From NCBI GenBank assembly GCA_937967465.1, contig CALBSW010000028.1:1-5453 (forward strand): DNA of 5,453 bases. Direction: 5' to 3'. The translations under genes were made by a program, and so were the position numbers. Under the pieces are notes generated by a model, which had not been told where the DNA came from, searched no databases, and saw only the letters and a list, made by a program, of their open reading frames with translations. Of the stretch, positions 1 to 5,453 are shown piece after piece (the stretch's first letter is position 1; each line of letters starts with the position of its first letter). Source of the DNA: an uncultured Flavobacteriales bacterium. Its GTDB lineage: Bacteria > Bacteroidota > Bacteroidia > Flavobacteriales_D > Sanyastnellaceae.

Positions 1-325
1 GGGACTGGATTTGTGCGTCGGAGATGTTCTCTTCAGCAGTGCGGTAGACCACGTGGAACACCACTGGAATGGTCACCACAGCGTTCTGATTGGCTGCGCG
101 TTGCTGTGCCACCACAGGCGCCCATTCCTGGGTGTGCTCTTCGATGCGCTGGACGGCGTCCGCGTACTTCTGGAGCCCCATCATCTCCACATGACGCTCG
201 TGGGCGTGGCATGTGCGTTGGGTGGGAATGGTGGATGCTGCGTCCGTTCCCGTCAGGGAGGCGGACTGGGCAAGGCTGGCCAAGCTGAGTAGGGTGCAGA
301 TTGTGAGGAGGAAAATCCGATTCAT
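1..325 (-). CDS. Secreted M43 (pappalysin-type) zinc metalloprotease, N-terminal part only
   Basis: The ATG lies at 325-323 on the minus strand, and the frame stays open for 108 codons to the left edge. Residues 1-19 form a signal peptide: Asn-Arg, a Leu-rich core, then LASLA before Gln20. A propeptide-like segment follows, with a Cys39-containing RTCHAHERH stretch and a helix ending in RIEEHTQEW (about 60-68). Residues 85-94, TIPVVFHVVY, followed by NISDAQIQS (100-108), match the strand and helix that open the catalytic domain of the M43 family in Bacteroidota, where the usual pattern is IPVVxHVVY...NISDxQI. The zinc-binding HExxHxxGxxH site would lie further along and is not visible. Family members are secreted endopeptidases that degrade extracellular proteins and are often T9SS cargo; that role is inferred here. 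The gene diverges from the one starting at 605. The family call is firm; substrate and C-terminal sorting signal are unknown. Confidence 0.88.
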   Translation of the reverse strand, partial: MNRIFLLTICTLLSLASLAQSASLTGTDAASTIPTQRTCHAHERHVEMMGLQKYADAVQRIEEHTQEWAPVVAQQRAANQNAVVTIPVVFHVVYRTAEENISDAQIQS

Positions 326-351
326 GCTGAAAAACAGTAGGTAACTACAAA

Positions 352-367
352 GTAGGCTTTCACCTAC
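352..367. repeat. Short inverted repeat upstream of the protease gene
   Basis: GTAGG at 352-356 pairs with CCTAC at 363-367 around a 6-base loop. A further AGTAGG at 336-341 is a direct copy of AGTAGG at 351-356, spaced by 15 bases, and GTAG (337-340) can also pair with CTAC (345-348). The cluster lies about 11-42 bases upstream of the minus-strand ATG at 325. It could be an operator or a leader hairpin of the protease transcript. The stems are only 4-5 base pairs, so chance is a serious alternative. Confidence 0.3.
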
Positions 368-593
368 ACTTCATTGACATTCACAGGCATAGAACGCCAT
401 CTGAACTTTGTAATTGAAGATGAATAGGGGTTTTTGTTTGATAAAACGAGCGGTGAGTTCAACGTTTTGGCCATGTGCCGGGATTCATCCCCCAGCAGTG
501 TGGCACGGTACCCGTCAAATGCGGCTTCAGGTCCCAGTTCACGGTCGCGAGGAACGCATGTGCCGTCGTCGCACACATCCTGCTGCTCTTCGG

Positions 594-601
594 TATTTTT
601 G
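594..601 (+). promoter_or_regulatory. Candidate Bacteroidota -7 promoter element
   Basis: TATTTTTG at 594-601 matches the Bacteroidota -7 consensus TAnnTTTG exactly and sits 3 bases before the GTG at 605. No good -33 TTG is seen about 19-20 bases upstream, and such close spacing would imply an almost leaderless transcript. If the box is real, it excludes the in-frame TTG at 599 as the start codon. Confidence 0.3.
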
Positions 602-604
602 AAG

Positions 605-961
605 GTGACCAGACGGCTGCTTTTTGCCTGTATTTTGGGTGTCGGATTGAACGCTGCCGCCCAAGATCATGCCCCGATGGGGTCAGACTCCGCGTGCGTG
701 CAGGTGGTTGTGGAGATGGCTGGGGAAGGCTTCATGTGTCCGTTCCTCACACCCCAAGTGGTGGACATTCTGGAGCAACGGGCGCATTGGGTGGACGCGC
801 AGCCAGCCGAAAGCCGAATCCGGTTTGTGGTGCCGTTGGCAGGTGCTTGGTCACCAGAAGAAATCAGTGAGATTCTCAAGGATGTAGGCTATCCCGCTGA
901 AGGCGCTTCTTTTCTGCAATGGGACACGCTGACGACCATCCCCAATGCGCCGGAGCCATGA
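605..961 (+). CDS. Small secreted protein with degenerate HMA-like domain
   Basis: The 118-residue protein starts at GTG 605; TTG 599 (adding Met-Lys) and ATG 473 are in-frame alternatives. I prefer 605 because it gives a compact signal peptide: MTRR, then a hydrophobic core, then NAAA before Gln20. The residues encoded upstream are Ser/Arg-rich and look non-coding. The mature part reads as a beta-alpha-beta-beta-alpha-beta ferredoxin-like fold: strand VQVVVEM (32-38), a loop with MCPFL (44-48), helix TPQVVDILEQR (49-59), strand SRIRFVVPL (70-78), helix SPEEISEILKDVGYP (83-97). This order and the final VGYPAE resemble heavy-metal-associated domains. However, the usual CxxC metal site keeps only Cys45, with Leu48 in place of the second Cys. 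Metal binding is therefore doubtful; a periplasmic sensory or chaperone role is speculative. The stop overlaps the next gene's start as ATGA (958-961), implying translational coupling to the T9SS cargo gene. Confidence 0.68.
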   Translation: MTRRLLFACILGVGLNAAAQDHAPMGSDSACVQVVVEMAGEGFMCPFLTPQVVDILEQRAHWVDAQPAESRIRFVVPLAGAWSPEEISEILKDVGYPAEGASFLQWDTLTTIPNAPEP

Positions 962-3885
962 TGCTGCGAGGTTGGGCCATGGCTGTCTTGATGGGTTGGG
1001 TGCTGTCGGTGAATGCCCAGCAAGTGGGGCACACGTTTCTGCGCCGTTACAATTTGCCGGACATTCAAACTGGATTGTCGTTGGCGACCATGGAAAGTGG
1101 CGGGTTTGTGGCCACGGGGCAGCACTTCAACAACGGGAGCTACGGGGAATGTGACGTGTACGTCTATCGGGTGGACGACTGCGGCAATCGCCTGTGGTTC
1201 AACCTCTACGGGACCACGGCCAGCGAAGGGGGACGGTCCATTCTGCCGCTTGATGACGGTGGGTTTCTCATCAGCGGCTCCCGCGTCGATCTGGGCAGTG
1301 GCATGGGGACCGGAAACGGGTTGATGATGCGACTCGATGCCAGTGGCGCAGTATCGTGGTTCCGGCTCTATGAAGGCTTGAAATGGGTGTTTGATGCCCG
1401 GCAGGTTGAGGATGGGTTTTTGGCACTCGGCAACGATGGAGATACCCCCGTGGTCCTGCGCCTCAGCGGAGCTGGTGACGTCCTGTGGGCGACGCGATTG
1501 GAGGGCATGGCGGAAATGGCGCTGGCCTTGGAAATCTTGCCCGATGGCGGGGTCCTGTTGGCGACCAATGAAGTGTTGTCCGCCCACGATGTCGAGGTGG
1601 CCAGGCTGGCCCCCGACGGTGCCCTGTTGTGGGCCACCGGCTATGGCGCCGGATACGATCCGGGTCTGAATGAATATGTGAAATGGGGGTGCGACCTCAT
1701 TGAGGATGGGATGGGGCACGTGTATGTGGCGGCCCCCACCGAAGGTGCGGGCATCGGTGGCCGCGACATCTTGGTCCTCAAGCTGCAGGCCGACAATGGC
1801 GACATCGTCTGGAGTCGTGGCATGGGGAGCGAGAGCGACGATGGCGCCCGGAGCCTCGTGGCCGCTGGCACGGGGGTGGCGATGGTGGGCAGCACGGAAG
1901 GGTATTCCGCGCTGGTGGCAGACGATCCATCGGCCCTGAGCGAGGACATCGAAGGGGAGAGTGTCCTGCTCGCCCGATTCGATGCCGAGGGCTACGTCAC
2001 CTGGGCCAATGTTTATGGCGGAAGCGGCAAGGAGCGGGGCGTGGGCTTGGAATACGATGGGGAGCTGGGCTTCACCATGTCCGCGTACACCACGTCGCCG
2101 GTGTTCGGCTGCGTGGATGCCAATCCCGATCCGCTCTTCATCCGGACCGATCTGGCAGGAGGGGTGCAATGCCAGTCCGCTCCGGTGACTTTGGTGTCCA
2201 TTCCCATTCCGGCTGCGGCTTCCGAATTGACGGTCAATGCGCAGTCCATGTCCATCACCGCCGTGGACGAACCGGTGGTCGTTACTCCCTTTGAGCCGTT
2301 GGACGAATTCCAATGCGAGGCGTGTTTCAATCAGCCCGTTTGTGCGCCCAGTGCGCCCGCCATCTGTCTTGGGGATTCCGTCCAATTTTTCAATGAGAGC
2401 CAGATCGGGCTGCCTTGCTTTCAGGAATGGGTCATCGACGGCCCGGAATTCAGCGCGCCGTGGATTCTCTCGGCCGATGGCGTCACAGCACCGGCCTGGG
2501 CACCGGCCATGCCCGGAACCTACACGGCCATTTTGCGGTCGACTTGCCCCGATGTGCCCACGGCGGACACCGTCTCGGTGTTCGTGTCCCAGCCGGTGGC
2601 GACTGCGCCCGCCTTGTCCGACTTCAATGGGTTCAATGTGTCGTGTCACGATGCGGCAGACGGGGTGGCGGAAGGCCAATCCACAGGCGGATACCAGGTG
2701 GGCGGCCCGGAGTCGTGGACCTGGGTCTCCGGGGCAGGGGATACCTTGGCGTGGAATGCCTTGTCAGTAGGCGATTTCACTGGGTATCTCACAGATGCCG
2801 CGGGGTGCATGGATTCGACAACTGTGAGCTTGACCGCGCCCCCGGCAGTAGAACTGTCTTCCACCATCGTGTCCGATTTCAATGGGTACGCGGTGAGTTG
2901 TGCCGACAGTGCAGATGGGGCCATCCAGGTTCTGCCCGCTGGCGGTGTGCCGGGGTATGCCTTTTTCGGATTCCCAGGCAATGAACTGGTCGACACACTC
3001 GAGAATGCCGTGGCAGGGCTGAACGTGTTGTCGGTGCAGGATGCCAATGGCTGCATCGCGGTCGATTCTGTGGTGTTGACTGCGCCAGATTTGCCGTCCA
3101 TGTCGCTCTCCTCTTCCCTAGACAGCTGCGGAGCCGGGGTGGGAACGGTCACGGTGGCGGACATCGCCGGTGTGGCACCGTGCAACGTATTGTGGCCGGT
3201 CGAAGGGGCGGTGGCGGTCTTGTTGAGTGTGGACAGCGCCCGTTGGGAACAGGTGTCTGGAGGGACCTATGCCATTGCCATTCAAGACGCCAACGGCTGT
3301 ATCGGTCAGGCGTCCATCGTGGTCCCTGCCTCCGAGGTGCCCAACGTGACGTACGGATCCGCCCCGCCCAAAGTCTGCTATCCAGATGCCGAAGTGGCCT
3401 TCACCGACGACACCGAGGGCGCGATTTTGTCCCGCCGATGGGACTTTGGAGATGGCCGGATTGCTCTGATTCCCAATGCTGGCGAGGGAGCCGACGAGAT
3501 TTGGCATGTGTTCACGGCGCCCGGTGTGTTCGATGTGGCCTTGGAAGTGACCAATGGCATCGGCTGCACCGCCACAGCGATACTGACCACTGAAGTGTTG
3601 CAAGGCGTGCAGGTGTTCGTTCCCTCGGCATTCACGCCCAACAACGACGGTGTGAACGATGGCTTTGCGCCTGTGCTGTCCGGCGTGTCGGAATTCCGGT
3701 GGCAAGTGTTCGACCGGTGGGGAGGGACCCTCTTCGAAACCAGCGATCCCGATCGGATGTGGAACGGGAGCCTGGACAATCTCGGGCGGTCCCACATGAA
3801 CGAGCTCTTCACCTGGCGGCTCGAAGCGCAGGGAGAATGTCAATCCGTCCGGGTGTTCCAAGGTCAAATCCAGCTCATCCGCTGA
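958..3885 (+). CDS. T9SS type-B sorting domain protein with SprB repeats and PKD domain (putative surface adhesin)
   Basis: The protein has 975 residues from ATG 958; ATG 961 is equally possible, and the open frame upstream to 919 lies inside the preceding gene. The signal peptide is residues 1-20, with NA before Gln21. Residues about 25-400 carry six copies of a propeller-like pattern (xLxRLDxxGxxxW followed by GGFLISG-type strands, roughly 66-356). Residues about 455-547 form a Cys-containing Ig/PKD-like domain. Three SprB-like repeats span about 554-790. A PKD domain (about 797-880) contains WDFGDG at 828-833. The last 90 residues (886-975) are the gliding-motility-associated C-terminal domain: VFVPSAFTPNNDGVNDG, then FDRWGG, ending QLIR. 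That domain directs export through the type IX secretion system to the cell surface or medium. By analogy with SprB, the protein is probably a surface or released adhesin; no catalytic motif is visible. It is coupled to the HMA-like gene by a 4-base overlap. Sorting is near certain, adhesion is inferred. Confidence 0.95.
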   Translation: MMLRGWAMAVLMGWVLSVNAQQVGHTFLRRYNLPDIQTGLSLATMESGGFVATGQHFNNGSYGECDVYVYRVDDCGNRLWFNLYGTTASEGGRSILPLDDGGFLISGSRVDLGSGMGTGNGLMMRLDASGAVSWFRLYEGLKWVFDARQVEDGFLALGNDGDTPVVLRLSGAGDVLWATRLEGMAEMALALEILPDGGVLLATNEVLSAHDVEVARLAPDGALLWATGYGAGYDPGLNEYVKWGCDLIEDGMGHVYVAAPTEGAGIGGRDILVLKLQADNGDIVWSRGMGSESDDGARSLVAAGTGVAMVGSTEGYSALVADDPSALSEDIEGESVLLARFDAEGYVTWANVYGGSGKERGVGLEYDGELGFTMSAYTTSPVFGCVDANPDPLFIRTDLAGGVQCQSAPVTLVSIPIPAAASELTVNAQSMSITAVDEPVVVTPFEPLDEFQCEACFNQPVCAPSAPAICLGDSVQFFNESQIGLPCFQEWVIDGPEFSAPWILSADGVTAPAWAPAMPGTYTAILRSTCPDVPTADTVSVFVSQPVATAPALSDFNGFNVSCHDAADGVAEGQSTGGYQVGGPESWTWVSGAGDTLAWNALSVGDFTGYLTDAAGCMDSTTVSLTAPPAVELSSTIVSDFNGYAVSCADSADGAIQVLPAGGVPGYAFFGFPGNELVDTLENAVAGLNVLSVQDANGCIAVDSVVLTAPDLPSMSLSSSLDSCGAGVGTVTVADIAGVAPCNVLWPVEGAVAVLLSVDSARWEQVSGGTYAIAIQDANGCIGQASIVVPASEVPNVTYGSAPPKVCYPDAEVAFTDDTEGAILSRRWDFGDGRIALIPNAGEGADEIWHVFTAPGVFDVALEVTNGIGCTATAILTTEVLQGVQVFVPSAFTPNNDGVNDGFAPVLSGVSEFRWQVFDRWGGTLFETSDPDRMWNGSLDNLGRSHMNELFTWRLEAQGECQSVRVFQGQIQLIR
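2617..3327 (+). repeat. Array of three SprB-like protein repeats
   Basis: Three modules lie inside the T9SS cargo gene. Modules 1 (2617-2844) and 2 (2872-3087) open with SDFNGFNVSC and SDFNGYAVSC, the hallmark start of SprB repeats. They close with DAAGC...VSLTAP and DANGC...VVLTAP. Module 3 (3091-3327) has lost the SDFNG opening (it reads SSSLDSCG) but keeps DANGC and a terminal strand. The D-A-N/A-G-C motifs fall at residues 613, 695 and 777, an exact 82-residue spacing. In SprB itself such repeats build a long surface filament used in gliding. Confidence 0.88.
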
Positions 3886-3892
3886 ATTCGGC

Positions 3893-3900
3893 TAGCTTGG
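3893..3900 (+). promoter_or_regulatory. Weak candidate -7 element before the lipoprotein gene
   Basis: TAGCTTGG at 3893-3900 matches TAnnTTTG except for one base in the TTTG half, and lies 4 bases before the ATG at 3905. This is nearly the same placement as the box before the gene at 605. No -33 TTG is obvious, and the gap from the previous stop is only 19 bases, so readthrough from the upstream gene is equally plausible. Confidence 0.2.
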
Positions 3901-3904
3901 TTCC

Positions 3905-4657
3905 ATGAACTTGCGCTGGTTGCTTCTCCTGTCGGTTGTCATGTGGATGGGCTGTGCCCAGGAAAAGCGGCTGGGCGAATCCTTCATCGAATCGCGCCGT
4001 TACCGGCACGGCTGGCATGTCCAGACGCGCCACGATGTCCCCCAGCAACAACCACGCGAAGTGCGGTCGAGCCTGGCTCCCCGAGACGGAGAGGCGAGTG
4101 CCAGTGTCCATGTGTCGGAAGCCGACTTTCCGGCGAGACTGGGCAAGCCAAAGGCCGTGAAGACAAGCCTAGAAGTCTCGACGACACTGGTCGCTCAGGC
4201 GAAAACCTCCGCAACACAGCCCCAACCGCAGTCCCAACGGCATCCGCCAACCAGGTTGGCACCCCGACAGGCCCGCACCTTGGTGGGGCCGGTCCCTGCG
4301 CCCAGTGCATTGCGGGTGACGGAGGTGTTGCCCGAACCCATTGAGGGGCGTCACCCTGCCTCAGTGCCAGGGTTCATCCTGTCCTTGGGGTGGCTGTTCG
4401 GCCTGATCGGCGAGGCGGCGGTGAGTTACCTGCAGATGCCCCTGAGCGGGGTGCCCATCGTGGCCGGCCTCATCGCGTCCATCGCCGGGTATGTCCTCTC
4501 CCGAAAAGCTTATCGCGCATCCTTGGAACACCCGGATCTGTACCCGCGCTACCGGTTGTCGAAAGCAGGCCGCATCCTCTCGTTTGCGCCCTTGGCCCCC
4601 ATCGCATTGTACGTGGGGATTGTCCTGCTGGTCGTGCTGATTTTGGGCGGTCTGTGA
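3905..4657 (+). CDS. Lipoprotein with three C-terminal membrane helices, unknown function
   Basis: The 250-residue protein has a lipoprotein signal: NLRW, a Leu/Val core, then WMGC with Cys17 as the probable lipidated residue. Directly after comes ESFIESRRYRHGWHV (25-39). This short basic motif resembles the R/K-R/K-Y-x-x-G-x motif seen just after the lipid-anchored Cys in a recurrent group of Bacteroidota lipoproteins. Residues about 45-150 are polar, rich in Gln, Pro, Arg and Ser, and probably disordered. The C-terminal part has three hydrophobic helices: about 156-176, 183-199 and 225-250. Between the last two lies a basic loop (RKAYRASLEHP...YRLSKAGR), an arrangement like DUF4190-type small membrane domains, where a loop with a Gly-containing helix start separates two helices. 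No enzymatic motif is visible. The ATG is 19 bases after the stop of the T9SS cargo gene, and the end faces the convergent gene 21 bases away. The lipoprotein call is good; function is unknown. Confidence 0.85.
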   Translation: MNLRWLLLLSVVMWMGCAQEKRLGESFIESRRYRHGWHVQTRHDVPQQQPREVRSSLAPRDGEASASVHVSEADFPARLGKPKAVKTSLEVSTTLVAQAKTSATQPQPQSQRHPPTRLAPRQARTLVGPVPAPSALRVTEVLPEPIEGRHPASVPGFILSLGWLFGLIGEAAVSYLQMPLSGVPIVAGLIASIAGYVLSRKAYRASLEHPDLYPRYRLSKAGRILSFAPLAPIALYVGIVLLVVLILGGL

Positions 4658-4678
4658 GGTGCCCGGCCTCCAGAAGGC

Positions 4679-5453
4679 TCAGTCACATGGCTGTCCGAAC
4701 TGGGACAGCATGCTCAGGATGTCAGTGACCCCGACCACCCCGTCGCCATCCAAGTCGGCCGTGCAGACGCCAGCGCATCCGAAGTCGCCCAGTGCGACCA
4801 ATACGTCGTTGACCGCGATGACGCCATTGCCATCAAAGTCGCCGGGACACGGTGCCGGGAATTGGCACGATCCGTCGTCCAAGGTGGCGGCGGGATTGTA
4901 GTTGGTCGCTTCCGGGTCGGTACAACCCAGAATGTCCGGTTCGCCCAAGTCGGGACAGACATCGCTGAGGGTCCACGAGACATCATAAGTGACCGCGCTG
5001 GCGGTATTCCAACCATTGAACACGGCCACACTCCATGTGCCGTCTCCGTCCAGTCCAGCGGAAGACAGGTCCACCGTGGCGGTGTAGACGCCGTCGCCGG
5101 CGGTGGCCCAATTGGAGGGCCATATCGTCTGGTAGTTGCCAAGGGAAGGGCAGCCAGGGGGCGTGTCGTTGTATCCGCCGAATGCGATGCAGTTGCCGGA
5201 GCCATCCGTGACCGTCATGGCCATGTCGCCCACCCAACTGCCGCCTGATCCGGTGAAGTTGACCGAGACGTCGATGGTGGAAGCAGCGGGGTTGGCAATG
5301 CCATCCACTTCGCTGGGCGCGCTGGTCTCCGATCCAGCCAAGGTGGCCACGAGGCTGCCCGAGATGGAGCAATCACAGCCAAACTGGGGGTTGGGGGCTT
5401 CGCAAGAGCCGTCGTCGATGGTGGCGGCAGGATCGTAGTTGCATGCGTTCTGG
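4679..5453 (-). CDS. Secreted multidomain protein: DDGSC modules, P-domain-like jelly roll and dockerin-like tail (C-terminal part)
   Basis: The minus-strand frame is open from the right edge to a TGA at 4681-4679, giving the last 257 residues; the start, signal peptide and any enzymatic domain lie beyond 5453. In protein order there is first a partial module, CNYDPAATIDDGSC, then a domain of about 130 residues rich in beta strands (STIDVSVNFTG, GDMAMTVTDGSGNC, GTWSVAVFNGW, VTYDVSWTL). GTWSVAVFNG and the flanking strands resemble the jelly-roll P domain found after many secreted proteases. Next comes a second module, CTDPEATNYNPAATLDDGSC. The tail has two EF-hand-like loops, DFDGNGVIAVND and DLDGDGVVGVTD, each followed by a short helix ending in DFGC or QFGQPCD. 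This resembles dockerin type I repeats and probably binds calcium. No standard T9SS sorting domain follows the dockerin-like part. The gene converges on the lipoprotein gene. Extracellular location is inferred from the modules; the overall activity is unknown. Confidence 0.88.
   Translation of the reverse strand, partial: QNACNYDPAATIDDGSCEAPNPQFGCDCSISGSLVATLAGSETSAPSEVDGIANPAASTIDVSVNFTGSGGSWVGDMAMTVTDGSGNCIAFGGYNDTPPGCPSLGNYQTIWPSNWATAGDGVYTATVDLSSAGLDGDGTWSVAVFNGWNTASAVTYDVSWTLSDVCPDLGEPDILGCTDPEATNYNPAATLDDGSCQFPAPCPGDFDGNGVIAVNDVLVALGDFGCAGVCTADLDGDGVVGVTDILSMLSQFGQPCD
4684..4846 (-). other. Dockerin-like double EF-hand region
   Basis: Two calcium-loop motifs, DxDGxGxxxxxD, sit about 28 residues apart. 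The first Asp codons are at 4840-4838 and 4756-4754. Each loop is followed by a hydrophobic helix (VLVALGDFGC and ILSMLSQFG). The Cys residues in and after the loops (CPGDFD, GCAGVC, QPCD) could form disulfides. In cellulosomes such pairs dock onto cohesins; in marine bacteria similar tails occur without cellulosomes. Which applies here cannot be told from the window. Confidence 0.75.
4864..4928 (-). repeat. DDGSC module, copy 2
   Basis: This encodes CTDPEATNYNPAATLDDGSC. Together with the copy at the right edge it shows a Cys-(acidic/polar)-NY-PAAT-DDGSC pattern that recurs in secreted proteins of marine Bacteroidota as a Cys-bounded linker. Over the 13 codons from Asn-Tyr to the last Cys, 33 of 39 bases are identical to copy 1, which points to duplication within the gene. 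Confidence 0.8.
5402..5453 (-). repeat. DDGSC module, copy 1 (cut by the right edge)
   Basis: This encodes ACNYDPAATIDDGSC and is truncated upstream by the window end. It is the partner of the copy at 4864-4928, and more copies may lie beyond the edge. The two visible copies bracket the jelly-roll domain, so the module acts as an interdomain spacer. Confidence 0.75.

Larger units (their letters stand above)
326..604. other. Divergent intergenic region
   Basis: About 280 bases separate the two divergent genes. The part next to the protease (roughly 326-450) is AT-rich with short runs of T and A and holds a small inverted repeat. The part next to the plus-strand gene (roughly 451-600) is much more GC-rich. 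Both upstream regions must lie here. An open minus-strand frame crosses about 364-576, and the plus-strand frame of the next gene is also open upstream to 434. Neither translation resembles a protein I recognise, and neither begins like an exported protein. No tRNA, riboswitch or terminator is evident. Confidence 0.5.

Noticed and set aside
11..292. Plus-strand frames of 91-93 codons at the left edge
   Set aside because: They lie opposite the M43 protease coding sequence, whose signal peptide and IPVVFHVVY motif identify the true strand.
364..576. Minus-strand frame of 70 codons in the intergenic region (starts CDDGTCVPRDRELG)
   Set aside because: It has only a GTG start, no ATG, no recognisable family and no signal peptide, and it crosses the likely promoter region of the protease gene. 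A small or decayed gene is possible but unsupported.
434..604. N-terminal extension of the HMA-like gene to TTG 434 or ATG 473
   Set aside because: The added residues are Ser/Arg/Pro-rich and would bury a good signal peptide in the interior of the protein, so the later start is better. ATG 473 remains a formal alternative that automated gene callers may choose.
605..631. LFAC near the start of the HMA-like protein as a lipobox
   Set aside because: Cys9 comes after only four hydrophobic or neutral residues, too short for a lipoprotein signal, while a normal signal-peptidase I site follows at AAA before Gln20.
889..2679. A 596-residue open frame on the minus strand inside the T9SS cargo gene
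   Set aside because: It lies wholly antisense to a gene whose plus-strand translation shows a signal peptide and clear domains. The minus translation is His/Gly/Arg-rich without recognisable motifs, as expected for a shadow frame in GC-rich coding DNA.
3118..3867. A 249-residue minus-strand frame across the end of the T9SS cargo gene
   Set aside because: It is antisense to the PKD and type-B sorting domains, which are unmistakable on the plus strand; no independent motif supports it.
4664..4682. Possible shared terminator between the convergent genes (GCCT ccaga AGGC)
   Set aside because: The stem is only four base pairs and there is no T run on either strand.

Overview
The window looks like chromosomal DNA of a GC-rich member of the Bacteroidota, probably Flavobacteriales or a relative. 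The main evidence is a protein with SprB-type repeats that ends in a gliding-motility-associated / type IX secretion (T9SS) type-B sorting domain. Supporting signs are a pappalysin-type (M43) protease N-terminus, a Bacteroidota-style lipoprotein, a secreted protein with NY-PAAT-DDGSC modules, no clear Shine-Dalgarno sequences, and matches to the Bacteroidota -7 box TAnnTTTG. No RNA genes, CRISPR arrays, insertion sequences, phage genes or plasmid functions were seen.

Layout. (1) 1-325, minus strand: N-terminal part of a secreted M43 metalloprotease; the catalytic part lies beyond the left edge. (2) 326-604: a divergent intergenic region, AT-rich beside the protease gene, with a small inverted repeat and a candidate -7 box. 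(3) 605-961, plus: a small secreted protein with a degenerate heavy-metal-associated (HMA-like) fold. (4) 958-3885, plus: a 975-residue T9SS cargo protein with a propeller-like N-terminal half, an Ig/PKD-like domain, three SprB-like repeats, a PKD domain and a type-B sorting domain. It overlaps the previous gene by ATGA. (5) 3905-4657, plus: a 250-residue lipoprotein with three C-terminal hydrophobic helices. (6) 4679-beyond 5453, minus: the C-terminal 257 residues of a secreted multidomain protein with two DDGSC modules, a jelly-roll (P-domain-like) domain and a dockerin-like calcium-binding tail, convergent with gene 5.

All five genes appear to encode exported proteins. The only physical linkage suggesting joint expression is the overlapping pair of the HMA-like protein and the T9SS cargo; the lipoprotein gene follows after 19 bases and may be cotranscribed or have its own promoter. 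This is mostly an ordinary cell-surface/secretome region. I found no convincing new defence, mobile or RNA-based system. The points most worth a second look are the coupled HMA-like/adhesin pair, the export route of the dockerin-tailed protein, and the mixed topology of the lipoprotein.
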